Below are positions 16,557 through 24,388 of a DNA stretch of 64,000 nt, piece after piece (position 1 is the stretch's first letter; each line of letters opens with the position of its first letter). The position numbers and the translations under genes are program-made. The notes below the pieces were generated by a model. The model was not told the origin of the DNA, did no database searches, and saw only the letters and a list, made by a program, of their open reading frames with translations. Source of the DNA: Streptomyces mangrovi. GTDB taxonomy: Bacteria; Actinomycetota; Actinomycetes; Streptomycetales; Streptomycetaceae. The stretch covers positions 97,826-161,825 of the forward strand of contig NZ_FOSG01000014.1 of NCBI RefSeq assembly GCF_900114215.1, written 5' to 3'.

Positions 16557-17620
16557 GGTTCCATCCGCTCCGGGTCCGCGAGGTCGAGCGGCTCACGGAC
16601 GACTCGGTGGCCGTGGCGTTCGAGGTGCCGCCCGAGCTGCACGGCACCTTCCGCCACGTCCCGGGCCAGCACGTCACCCTGCGGCGCGAGGTGGACGGCG
16701 CGGAGGTGCGCCGCACCTACTCCGTCTGCTCCCCCGCCGTCCCCGCACCCGCCGAGCCGGTGCTGCGGGTCGGCATCCGGCTGGTGGAGGGCGGCGCGTT
16801 CTCCGCCCACGCCGTCAAGGAGCTGTCCGCCGGGGACACGGTCGACGTGATGCCCCCGACGGGCCGCTTCACCCTGCGTCCCCGCCCCGGCCGCTTCGCG
16901 GCGGTCGTCGGCGGCAGCGGCATCACACCGGTGCTGTCCATCGCCGCCACGCTGCTGGCCGAGGAGCCGGACGCCCGGTTCTGCCTGGTCCGCACCGACC
17001 GCACCGCGGCGTCGGCGATGTTCCTGGACGAGGTCGCCGAGCTGAAGGACCGCCACCCGGACCGCTTCCATCTGGTGCACACGCTCTCCCGCGAGGAGCG
17101 CCAGGCGGGCCTGCCCACCGGGCGGCTCGACGCCGAGCGCCTCGCCGCCCTGCTGCCCGCCCTGCTGCCGGTGCCCGACGTGGACGGCTGGTTCCTGTGC
17201 GGGCCGCACGGGCTGGTCCGGGAGTCCGAGCGCGCACTGACCGCGCTCGGGGTGCCCGCCGCCGCGGTCCACCAGGAGATCTTCCATGTGGACGACGCCT
17301 CCCCGGCCGAGGAGAAGCGGACCGCCGCCCGTACCGCGCCCGGCGGCTCCAAGCTCACCGCCACGCTCGACGGCCGGATGGGCGTCTGGCCCGCCGCCGA
17401 GGGCGAGACGCTGCTGGAGACGGTGCTGCGCAACCGCTCCGACGCGCCCTACGCCTGCAAGGGCGGGGTGTGCGGCACCTGCCGTGTGCGGCTGGTGTCC
17501 GGCGAGGTGAGCATGGACCGCAACTTCGCCCTGGAGCCGGAGGAGGTCTCGGCGGGGTATGTGCTGGCCTGCCAGTCACGGCCGGTCACCGAGACCGTCG
17601 AGGTGGACTTCGACGCCTGA
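16553..17620 (+). CDS. paaE: 1,2-phenylacetyl-CoA epoxidase reductase PaaE
   Basis: 355 residues. FAD-binding ferredoxin-NADP reductase domain (RRTYSVCS), NADPH domain (VVGGSGITPVLSIAATLL) and a C-terminal plant-type 2Fe-2S ferredoxin domain with YACKGGVCGTCRVRL and a fourth Cys in LACQSRP. It transfers electrons from NADPH to the PaaA diiron site. Last gene of the operon; the ATG overlaps the paaD stop by 4 bases. A short tandem repeat and a strong hairpin follow. Confidence 0.93.
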   Translation: MRFHPLRVREVERLTDDSVAVAFEVPPELHGTFRHVPGQHVTLRREVDGAEVRRTYSVCSPAVPAPAEPVLRVGIRLVEGGAFSAHAVKELSAGDTVDVMPPTGRFTLRPRPGRFAAVVGGSGITPVLSIAATLLAEEPDARFCLVRTDRTAASAMFLDEVAELKDRHPDRFHLVHTLSREERQAGLPTGRLDAERLAALLPALLPVPDVDGWFLCGPHGLVRESERALTALGVPAAAVHQEIFHVDDASPAEEKRTAARTAPGGSKLTATLDGRMGVWPAAEGETLLETVLRNRSDAPYACKGGVCGTCRVRLVSGEVSMDRNFALEPEEVSAGYVLACQSRPVTETVEVDFDA

Positions 17621-17626
17621 GGGCAC

Positions 17627-17655
17627 CTCAGGACACCTCAGGACACCTCAGGCGG
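17627..17655. repeat. short tandem repeat after paaE
   Basis: CACCTCAGGA-type units of 10 bases occur about three times directly after the paaE stop codon. No hairpin potential; probably a slippage product. Confidence 0.6.
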
Positions 17656-17701
17656 TACGGGCCCACGGCCCTTCCGTACGGCCGGCTTTCGCACAGCCGG
17701 C

Positions 17702-17734
17702 GGGCCCGGCGCGCTCCGACCCCGCGCCGGGCCC
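17702..17734. terminator. terminator hairpin between paaE and rhodanese gene
   Basis: A perfect 12-bp stem (17702-17713 with 17723-17734, 9-base loop) lies between convergent genes and could end transcription from both sides. Confidence 0.75.
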
Positions 17735-17769
17735 CTCTCGCTCACGCCTCACGTCACACGGCACGCGAC

Positions 17770-18111
17770 TCACGCCACGTGGGCGGGCCCCCGCCCGTTG
17801 TTCACCAGCGGCTTCCCGGCCGCCTCCCAGGCCAGCATGCCGCCGTCGACGTTCACCGCGTCGATGCCCTGCCCCAGCAGATACCGCGTGACCTGCGCCG
17901 ACCGGCCGCCGACCCGGCAGACCACGTACACCCGCCGGTCCGCGGCCTTCTCGGTCACTTCGCCGAACCGCTCCACGAACTCGCTCATCGGCACGTGCAG
18001 GGCCGCCTCGGCGTGCCCGGCCGCCCACTCGTCGTCCTCCCTGACGTCCAGCAGCAGGCCCTCCGACGGCACCGCCGTGGCCTCCACCGAAGGAATCCGG
18101 CCGTACTGCAT
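17770..18111 (-). CDS. rhodanese-like domain protein
   Basis: 113 residues, a single rhodanese domain: LLLDVREDDEWAAGHAEAA, then the active-site loop VCRVGGRSAQVTRYL with the persulfide-forming Cys, then DAVNVDGGMLAWEAAGKPL. Single-domain rhodaneses carry sulfur from thiosulfate or other donors; the physiological partner is unknown here. It stands alone, convergent with the paa operon, with a gap of 105 bases to the next minus-strand gene upstream. Confidence 0.88.
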   Translation of the reverse strand: MQYGRIPSVEATAVPSEGLLLDVREDDEWAAGHAEAALHVPMSEFVERFGEVTEKAADRRVYVVCRVGGRSAQVTRYLLGQGIDAVNVDGGMLAWEAAGKPLVNNGRGPAHVA

Positions 18112-18216
18112 CAGGTCACGCCCCTCTCACCCGGCCCCGGTCCTCCGGCGCCGTCTCGCACACTCGCACACTCGCACGTTCCGGCCGGACGCCCCGCCCG
18201 GCCACCGGCCGGGAAC

Positions 18217-19149
18217 CTAAACCGTCGGCCCCGGCCGCTCCGCCTGGTGGCCGGTCCACCCCGCCTGCCCCATCCGGCCGTTCAGCTCGGCCAGACGCGC
18301 CTCCTTCTCGGCGATCCGCTCACGCAGCCGCCCGGCGATCTCCTCCAGCAGGCCGTCCGGATCGTCGGGCGCGAGCCTGAGCATGGAGCCGATCGCGCCC
18401 TCCTCCAGCTCCGCCACGGCCGCGGCCAGCATCTCCTTGCGCCGCGCCAGCCACTCCAGGCGCGCGTACAGTTCCTCACCGCGGACGGCCGCCCGCTCCT
18501 CCCCGGTCGGCGGCCCGGCGGCCCACTCCTCGGCCAGCGCGGCGAGCGCCTCCTCGTCGCCGTCGGAGTACGCCTTGTTCACCCGGGTCATGAACTCCTC
18601 GCGCCGCCCGCGCTCCGCGTCGTCCTGCACCAGGTCCGGATGCGCGGAGCGCACCAGCTCCCGGTACAGGCGCCTGGCCCGCTCGCTGGGCCGCACCCGC
18701 TCCGGAGGCCGCACACGCTGCCCGGTGAGCATCGCGACGGCCTCCGGCGGCAGCCCGGCGGAGTCCATCCAGCCCTGGTACAGCTCCTCCACGGCCGGCA
18801 TCGGCAGGAAGGACGCACGGGCCTCGCGCGCCCTGCGCACATCCTCGGGATCGCCGGTGCACGCGGCCAGCGCCTCGGCGATCAGGACGTCCAGTTCCTC
18901 GATGCGGCCGTACAGCGGGCCGAGCCGCTGCTCGTGCAGCCGGGAGAAGTTCTCCACCTCGACCCGGAAGGTCTCCACGGCGATCTCGTACTCGATCAGC
19001 GCCGTCTCGGCCGCGCGCACGGCCCGCTCCAGACGCTCGACGGCCTCCCCGTCGGCGCTCGGGACGGCCTCCGGCGCGTCCTGCGGCTCGTGCGGTTCGT
19101 GCGGTTCGTGCCCGGCCTGCCGGGCTTCCTGCTGGGCTTCCGGTTCCAC
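18217..19149 (-). CDS. J-domain-like protein of unknown function
   Basis: 310 residues, mostly helical and highly charged. Residues 35-100 look like a coiled coil. Residues 157-205 (ARRLYRELVRSAHPDLVQDD, then FMTRVNKAYSDGDEEALAAL) resemble a DnaJ J-domain with the HPD tripeptide at 170-172. A second helical coil covers the C-terminal 80 residues. There is no Gly/Phe or zinc region, so it is not DnaJ; it may recruit Hsp70 for a special task or use the fold only structurally. The gene lies 222 bases downstream of the DUF2252 gene on the same strand. The N-terminus has a His/Glu/Pro repeat (HEPHEPHEP). Confidence 0.7.
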   Translation of the reverse strand: MEPEAQQEARQAGHEPHEPHEPQDAPEAVPSADGEAVERLERAVRAAETALIEYEIAVETFRVEVENFSRLHEQRLGPLYGRIEELDVLIAEALAACTGDPEDVRRAREARASFLPMPAVEELYQGWMDSAGLPPEAVAMLTGQRVRPPERVRPSERARRLYRELVRSAHPDLVQDDAERGRREEFMTRVNKAYSDGDEEALAALAEEWAAGPPTGEERAAVRGEELYARLEWLARRKEMLAAAVAELEEGAIGSMLRLAPDDPDGLLEEIAGRLRERIAEKEARLAELNGRMGQAGWTGHQAERPGPTV

Positions 19150-19371
19150 GGGCTTCCTCGCGACGGCGTTCCACTGCGCCCCGGCCCTGACCGTGACCCT
19201 GACCGGGATTCACGCCGCGGCCACCGGGAAAGCTCCCCGGCCGGACGGCGGCGCCACCCGGCCAGCCTACGGCTCCCCCGGCCCGGGCCTCACATCCCGC
19301 CCGCGCTCCCGCCTCCGCGCGAGCCCTCCCAGACCCTCGCGGACCCTCAGGCGCGGCCCCGCGTCCCGTCC

Positions 19372-20793
19372 TCACACCTCCCGCTCGGCCGGCAGCCGCC
19401 CGGCGCGCACCGCGGCCGCCAGCTCCGCGTGGTCCCTCTCGGTACGGTCGGCGTAGGCGACCGCGAAGGCGGCCACCGCCTCGTCCAGCTCCTCCGACTT
19501 GCCGCAGTACCCCGCCAGCAGCAGCGGGTCGGCGCTGTGGGAGTGCGCACGGGCCAGCAGGGCCCCGGTCATCCGCGCGTAGTCGTCGATCTCGCCGGCG
19601 CCCAGCGCCGCGGGGTCCACGCTGCCCTTGCGGTTGCGGAACTGCCTCACCTGGTAGGGCCGCCCCTCCACCGTCGTCCACCCCAGCAGCGTGTCGGAGA
19701 CCACCTGCATGCGCTGCTGTCCCAGCACCACCCGGCGCCCCTCGTGCTCCGGCCCCTGCCCCGGCCCCTGCCCCGATCCCGAATCCGGCCCGGTGATGCC
19801 CGCCAGGGCCGTGTACGGCCGCAGCACCGACGGCCGCGCCTCCTTCACCTGGAGCACCAGCGGCTTGCCCCGGTGGTCCAGGAGCAGCACCACGTACGAG
19901 CGCGTGCCCACGCTGCCGGTGCCCACGACCCGGAACGCCACGTCGTGGATCGCGTACCGCGCCAGCAGCGGCAGCCGGTCCTCGGGCAGCGTTCCCAGGT
20001 ACTCCTCCAGCGAGGCGGCCACGGCCGCCGCCTCCTCGTCCGACGCCCTGCGCAGCACCGGCGGGGCGTCCACGAAGACCCGGCCGCCGTCGCCGGTCTC
20101 CCGGGTGGACTTGGCGGCGAAGCGCGCACTGGTGTTGCGCCGGGCCTTCTCCGAGACCCGCCGGAGGGTGCCCAGCAGGTCGTGGGCGTCGGCGTGCGAG
20201 ACGAGCTCCTCGTCGGCGACGGCGTTCCAGGCGTCGGCCGCCGGCATCCTCGCCAGCAGCCGCAGGGTGTGCCGGTAGGCGCCGGCCGCGTCGCGGGCCG
20301 CCGCCCGGCACACGTCCTCGTCCGCACCCGCCTCCCGCCCGGCCAGCACCAGGGAGGCGGCCAGCCGCTTGAGGTCCCACTCCCAGGGGCCGCGCACGGT
20401 CTCGTCGAAGTCGTTCAGGTCGATGGTCAGACCGCCGCGGGCGTCGCCGTAGAGGCCGAAGTTCGCGGCGTGCGCGTCACCGCAGATCTGCGCGCCGACA
20501 CCGGTGGCGGGTGTGCCGTGCGCCAGGTCGTACGCCATCAGCCCGGCGGAGCCGCGCAGGAACGCGAAGGGCGAGGCGACCATCCGGCCGACCCGGATCG
20601 GCACCAGTTCCCCGATCCGGCCCCGGTTGGACTCCTCCACGGCCTTCACCGCGTCCGGCCGCCCCGGAGCCTCGGAGAACCCGGCGTGCGCCCGCCTGGG
20701 CACCGCCTCCCGCAGCGCTCTGCCCTCCCGCTTCGGTGCCCGCGGGCTCCTCCGGTCCGCGAAGCCCGGCACATACGGCAGCCGCTCGTCCAC
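19372..20793 (-). CDS. DUF2252 family protein
   Basis: 473 residues. Contains QICGDAHAANFGLYGDARGG and IDLNDFDETVRGPWEWDLKR, which recall the catalytic loop (Asp, Asn) and metal-binding Asp of aminoglycoside phosphotransferase/kinase-like folds and are the hallmark of DUF2252. The C-terminal part ends with ALLARAHSHSADPLLLAGYCG. A small-molecule kinase function is possible but unproven. Single gene, start ATG at 20793, no obvious partner apart from the J-like gene downstream. Confidence 0.82.
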   Translation of the reverse strand: MDERLPYVPGFADRRSPRAPKREGRALREAVPRRAHAGFSEAPGRPDAVKAVEESNRGRIGELVPIRVGRMVASPFAFLRGSAGLMAYDLAHGTPATGVGAQICGDAHAANFGLYGDARGGLTIDLNDFDETVRGPWEWDLKRLAASLVLAGREAGADEDVCRAAARDAAGAYRHTLRLLARMPAADAWNAVADEELVSHADAHDLLGTLRRVSEKARRNTSARFAAKSTRETGDGGRVFVDAPPVLRRASDEEAAAVAASLEEYLGTLPEDRLPLLARYAIHDVAFRVVGTGSVGTRSYVVLLLDHRGKPLVLQVKEARPSVLRPYTALAGITGPDSGSGQGPGQGPEHEGRRVVLGQQRMQVVSDTLLGWTTVEGRPYQVRQFRNRKGSVDPAALGAGEIDDYARMTGALLARAHSHSADPLLLAGYCGKSEELDEAVAAFAVAYADRTERDHAELAAAVRAGRLPAEREV

Positions 20794-20962
20794 GGCCCCA
20801 CCCCCTGCTACTTACCAGCGGCCGGCTGCGGCCCGGCACCGACCGGGCCGCCCCGTGCCGACCGCGACGATCAGCGGGTTCGAAGGTACCCCTCGGCCCG
20901 GAGCCGGGCAGCCCCCGGAACCGCCCGGACCACTCCGGAGCCGCGACCGGCCCGGAAAACGA

Positions 20963-21006
20963 AGCGAGCCTCTCACGGTGACTTCCGTCACCGTGAGAGG
21001 CTCGCT
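20963..21006 (-). terminator. terminator of tRNA-Leu
   Basis: A perfect 20-bp stem (20963-20982 with 20987-21006) with TTCC loop, directly 3' of the tRNA gene. On the minus strand the stem is followed by a TTCGTTTT tract, so it is a classical intrinsic terminator. Confidence 0.88.
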
Positions 21007-21011
21007 CTCTG

Positions 21012-21095
21012 TGCGCGAGGGGGGAGTTGAACCCCCACGCCCTTTCGGGCACTGGAACCTGAATCCAGCGCGTCTGCCTATTCCGCCACCCGCGC
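21012..21095 (-). tRNA. tRNA-Leu (CAG)
   Basis: 84 bases. Acceptor GCGCGGG pairs with CTCGCGC; the anticodon stem CTGGA/TCCAG encloses TTCAGGT with anticodon CAG. There is a long variable arm (GCCC GAAA GGGC), as expected for a class II tRNA, and a T-arm GGGGG TTCAACT CCCCC. Discriminator A; CCA is not encoded. Reads CUG codons. Confidence 0.95.
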
Positions 21096-21418
21096 ATGGG
21101 TGTTGCCGCTCTGATTCTCCCACACCTTCCGGACTGCTCTCGTCCGGTCCGGTGGGATCGCCTGGCGACACACAGAACATTAGCACGCTGTCCGGGGTGG
21201 TCTCACACCCATATCGACCGCCCACGGTTTGGGACACTGGTCCCGTGCCACCTCTACGATCCGTGTGAGGGTTGACACCCGCGCGCCGGGCCCCGGTGGG
21301 GAACCAGCCGTTCACCCCGCGCGTGGATACGATCAGTAAGCAGTATCGGAAGGCAACGCGTCGTGCGCGACCGCGACCGGCGCACTAGAGCCGTGGACAT
21401 CGGGGAAGGAGGTGCACC
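21096..21418. other. intergenic region tRNA-Leu / fhaA
   Basis: 323 bases without a gene. It should hold the tRNA-Leu promoter on the left and the fhaA promoter on the right. I see two isolated -10-like TACGAT hexamers (21255-21260 and 21328-21333) and a TTGACA at 21272-21277, but no pair with proper spacing. A small 5-bp hairpin is at 21231-21244. AAGGAGG at 21406-21412 is the fhaA ribosome site. Confidence 0.5.
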
Positions 21419-22234
21419 GTGGGAGTTCTGAAGCGCTTCGAGCAGCGTCTCGAGGGTCTCGTCAACGGCACCTTCGCCAAGGTGTTCAAGTCCGAGGTGC
21501 AACCCGTCGAGATCGCGGGCGCCCTCCAGCGCGAGTGCGACAACAACGCCACCATCTGGAACCGGGAGCGGACGGTCGTCCCCAACGACTTCGTCGTCCA
21601 GCTCAGCGCACCGGACTTCGAGCGCCTCAGCCCCTACTCCGGGCAGCTCGGCGACGAGCTGGCCGGCATGGTGCGCGAGTACGCCAAGCAGCAGCGCTAC
21701 ACGTTCATGGGCTCGGTCAAGGTCGGCCTGGAGCGGGCCGACGACCTCGACACCGGCCTGTACCGGGTGCGCAGCCGCACCCTCGCCGCCAGCACCTCCC
21801 AGCACCAGCCCCCGCACGGCGCGCCGCCTCCCGCACACGCCCCCGGCGCCCCCGGCGGCTACGGGTACCCGCCGCAGCGCCCGGCCGGTCCGCCTCCCAT
21901 GCCTGCCGGACCGCCCCCCGGGCACGCCCCCGGCGCTCCGGTGCCGCCCGGCCGTACCCGCCGCTGGATCGAGATCAACGGCACCCGCCACCAGATCTCC
22001 CGCCCCACCCTGGTGCTGGGCCGCTCCACCGAGACCGACGTGCGGATCGACGATCCCGGCGTCTCGCGGCGCCACTGCGAGATCAGGGCGGGAGATCCGG
22101 CGACGATCCAGGATCTGGGCTCCACCAACGGCATCGTGGTGGACGGACAGCACACCACGCGCGCTACGCTCCGCGACGGCTCACGCATCGTCGTGGGCAG
22201 CACCACGATCATTTACCGGCAAGCCGAAGGGTGA
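21419..22234 (+). CDS. fhaA: FhaA-type protein (DUF3662 + FHA domain)
   Basis: 271 residues. DUF3662 domain at the N-terminus (MGVLKRFEQRLEGLVNGTFA, residues 1-115), a Pro/Gly/His-rich linker, and a C-terminal FHA domain with LGRSTETDVRIDDPGVSRRH and LGSTNGIVVDG, the phosphothreonine-binding loops. In actinobacteria FhaA binds phosphorylated partners of the PknB pathway, such as the MviN pseudokinase region, and tunes peptidoglycan synthesis. First gene of the fhaA-fhaB-pstP-rodA-pbpA-pknB operon. GTG start with AAGGAGG 6 bases upstream. Confidence 0.9.
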   Translation: MGVLKRFEQRLEGLVNGTFAKVFKSEVQPVEIAGALQRECDNNATIWNRERTVVPNDFVVQLSAPDFERLSPYSGQLGDELAGMVREYAKQQRYTFMGSVKVGLERADDLDTGLYRVRSRTLAASTSQHQPPHGAPPPAHAPGAPGGYGYPPQRPAGPPPMPAGPPPGHAPGAPVPPGRTRRWIEINGTRHQISRPTLVLGRSTETDVRIDDPGVSRRHCEIRAGDPATIQDLGSTNGIVVDGQHTTRATLRDGSRIVVGSTTIIYRQAEG

Positions 22235-22244
22235 AGCGGGGGCA

Positions 22245-22745
22245 ATGTCAGAGCTGACCCTGACGGTCATGCGGTTGGGTTTTCTCGCCGTACTGTGGCT
22301 GTTCGTCATCGTGACCGTGCAGGTCATCAGGAGCGACCTCTTCGGCACCCGCGTGACCCAGCGCACGGCCCGCCGCGCCGAGGCCCAGCGCCCTCCCCAG
22401 CCGCGCCAGGCCCCGCAGCAGGCGGCCCGCGGCGGGCGGCAGCGCCGCGGCGCCCCGACCAAGCTGGTGGTCACCGAGGGGTCGCTCACCGGCACCACCG
22501 TGGCCCTCCAGGGCCAGACCATCACGCTCGGCCGGGCCCACGACTCGACGATCGTGCTGGACGACGACTACGCCTCCAGCCGCCACGCCAGGATCTACCC
22601 GGACCGCGACGGCCAGTGGATCGTCGAGGACCTGGGCTCCACCAACGGCACGTACCTGGACCGGACCCGGCTCACCACACCGACACCGATCCCGCCCGGT
22701 GCGCCGATCCGCATCGGCAAGACGGTCATCGAGCTGCGGAAGTAG
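22245..22745 (+). CDS. fhaB: FhaB-type FHA domain protein, membrane-anchored
   Basis: 166 residues. N-terminal membrane helix (residues about 8-26, VMRLGFLAVLWLFVIVTV), a basic Gln/Arg/Pro linker and a C-terminal FHA domain (ITLGRAHDSTIVLDDDYASS, VEDLGSTNGTYLDR). The homologue (FipA/FhaB) in mycobacteria links PknB signalling to cell division proteins. It starts 10 bases after fhaA, in the same operon. Expected to sit on the cytoplasmic face of the membrane. Confidence 0.9.
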   Translation: MSELTLTVMRLGFLAVLWLFVIVTVQVIRSDLFGTRVTQRTARRAEAQRPPQPRQAPQQAARGGRQRRGAPTKLVVTEGSLTGTTVALQGQTITLGRAHDSTIVLDDDYASSRHARIYPDRDGQWIVEDLGSTNGTYLDRTRLTTPTPIPPGAPIRIGKTVIELRK

Positions 22746-22779
22746 TGAACGCGACCATGACGACCGGAGGGTGGGCACC

Positions 22780-24372
22780 GTGCGGATGTACCCGGAGCCG
22801 ACGGGCGAGGTGCGCATGAGTCTGTCACTGCGCTTCGCCGCCGGATCGCACAGAGGCATGATCCGCGAGGGCAACGAGGACTCCGGCTACGCCGGTCCCC
22901 GGCTGCTCGCGATCGCCGACGGGATGGGCGGCCAGGCCGCCGGCGAGGTCGCCAGCTCGGAGGTGATCTCGATCCTCGTGCAGCTGGACGACGACGTCCC
23001 CGGCTCCGACCTGCTCACCTCGCTGGGCACGGCGGTGCAGCGCGCCAACGAGCAGCTGCGCGTCATGGTCGAGGAGGACCCGCAGCTGGAGGGCATGGGC
23101 ACCACGCTCACCGCCCTGCTGTGGACGGGCCGGCGGCTCGGCCTGGTGCACGTCGGCGACTCCCGCGCGTACCTGCTGCGCGACGACCGGCTCACCCAGA
23201 TCACCCAGGACCACACCTGGGTCCAGCGCCTGGTGGACGAGGGCCGGATCACCGAGGAGGAGGCCACCACCCACCCGCAGCGCTCCCTGCTGATGCGCGC
23301 GCTGGGCAGCGGCGACCACGTGGAGCCGGACCTGTCCATCCGCGAGGTGCGGGCCGGGGACCGCTATCTGCTGTGCTCCGACGGCCTGTCCGGCGTCGTC
23401 AGCCACCAGACGATGGAGGAGACCCTCGCCGCCCACCAGGAACCGCACGAGACCGTGCAGGACCTGATCCAGCTCGCCCTGCGCGGCGGCGGTCCCGACA
23501 ACATCACCTGCATCGTCGCGGACGTCCTGGACGTCGGCGACGACACCCTCGCCGGCCGGCTCAACGACACCCCGGTCATCGTCGGCGCCGTCGCCGAGAA
23601 CCAGCAGCAGCTCGGCGACCCCGGCACCCTCCGGACCCCCGCCGCCCGCGCCGCCGAGCTCGGCCGCGGCGGAGTGCCCCAGCAGCAGTCGCCCGAAGGG
23701 CCGCAGGGGAGCTTCGGCCCGCCCGGAAGCGGTGGCGCCACCCCGCCCGCCGGGGCGTTCGGCGCCTACGCCGAGGGCGACTTCGCCAAGCCGCGCAAGC
23801 GGTTCAGGTGGCTGAAGCGGATCTTCCTCGCCCTGCTCGTCCTCGGCCTGCTCGGCGGCGGCCTGTACGGCGCCCACAGATGGACCCAGACCCAGTTCTA
23901 CGTCGGAGCCGACGGCGACCGCGTCGCGATCTACCGCGGCATCAGCCAGAAGCTGGCCTGGATCCAGCTCAGCGAGGTCGAGCGGAGTTCGCCGGTCGAA
24001 CTCAAGTACCTTCCGACCTACCAGCGCAACGAGGTCGAGGCCGGAATCTCCATGGACAGCCTCGCCCAGGCGGAGAACCGGCTGGAGAAGCTGGCGGAGC
24101 AGGCCGAGGTCTGCGAGATCGTCGCCGCCCAGCGCAGGGAGAAGGAGCGCGCGGAGGCGGAGGCCGGGAAGGCCGAGGAGAGCGGCTCCGCCCGCGAGGG
24201 CGCCGGGGCCGGCGAGCGCTCCGAGCCGTCCGCCTCCCCCGACCCGACCGCGTCCTCTCCCGACTCCCTCAACTCCGCCGCCACCGCCAGCGTCAAGAGC
24301 CCGACCGCTCCCACTCCCGGCCCCACCCTCCCGGAGGAGCAGCAGCGGCTCGCCAAGCAGTGCACCACGTGA
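22780..24372 (+). CDS. pstP: PP2C-type Ser/Thr phosphatase PstP, membrane-anchored
   Basis: 530 residues. PP2C domain with metal-binding Asp motifs REGNEDSGYAG, LLAIADGMGGQAAGE, VHVGDSRAYLLRD and GPDNITCIVADV (residues 1-245). A Gly/Pro linker leads to a membrane helix around residues 345-365 and an extracytoplasmic domain, then a Ser/Pro/Ala-rich tail of 100 residues. PstP reverses PknB phosphorylation. The GTG at 22780 was chosen because GGAGG lies 9 bases upstream (22766-22770); an in-frame ATG two codons later is possible. Third gene of the operon. Confidence 0.9.
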   Translation: MRMYPEPTGEVRMSLSLRFAAGSHRGMIREGNEDSGYAGPRLLAIADGMGGQAAGEVASSEVISILVQLDDDVPGSDLLTSLGTAVQRANEQLRVMVEEDPQLEGMGTTLTALLWTGRRLGLVHVGDSRAYLLRDDRLTQITQDHTWVQRLVDEGRITEEEATTHPQRSLLMRALGSGDHVEPDLSIREVRAGDRYLLCSDGLSGVVSHQTMEETLAAHQEPHETVQDLIQLALRGGGPDNITCIVADVLDVGDDTLAGRLNDTPVIVGAVAENQQQLGDPGTLRTPAARAAELGRGGVPQQQSPEGPQGSFGPPGSGGATPPAGAFGAYAEGDFAKPRKRFRWLKRIFLALLVLGLLGGGLYGAHRWTQTQFYVGADGDRVAIYRGISQKLAWIQLSEVERSSPVELKYLPTYQRNEVEAGISMDSLAQAENRLEKLAEQAEVCEIVAAQRREKERAEAEAGKAEESGSAREGAGAGERSEPSASPDPTASSPDSLNSAATASVKSPTAPTPGPTLPEEQQRLAKQCTT

Positions 24373-24388
24373 TAGGGGGCCGCACGCC

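Noticed and set aside
16381..21030. 1549-codon open frame on the plus strand
   Set aside because: It runs antisense or out of frame over paaD, paaE, rhodanese, J-like and DUF2252 genes; composition is the Arg/Pro/Gly bias expected of a high-GC shadow frame.
21255..21333. TACGAT hexamers as fhaA promoters
   Set aside because: No -35 at 16-19 bases for either; reported only as contents of the gap.
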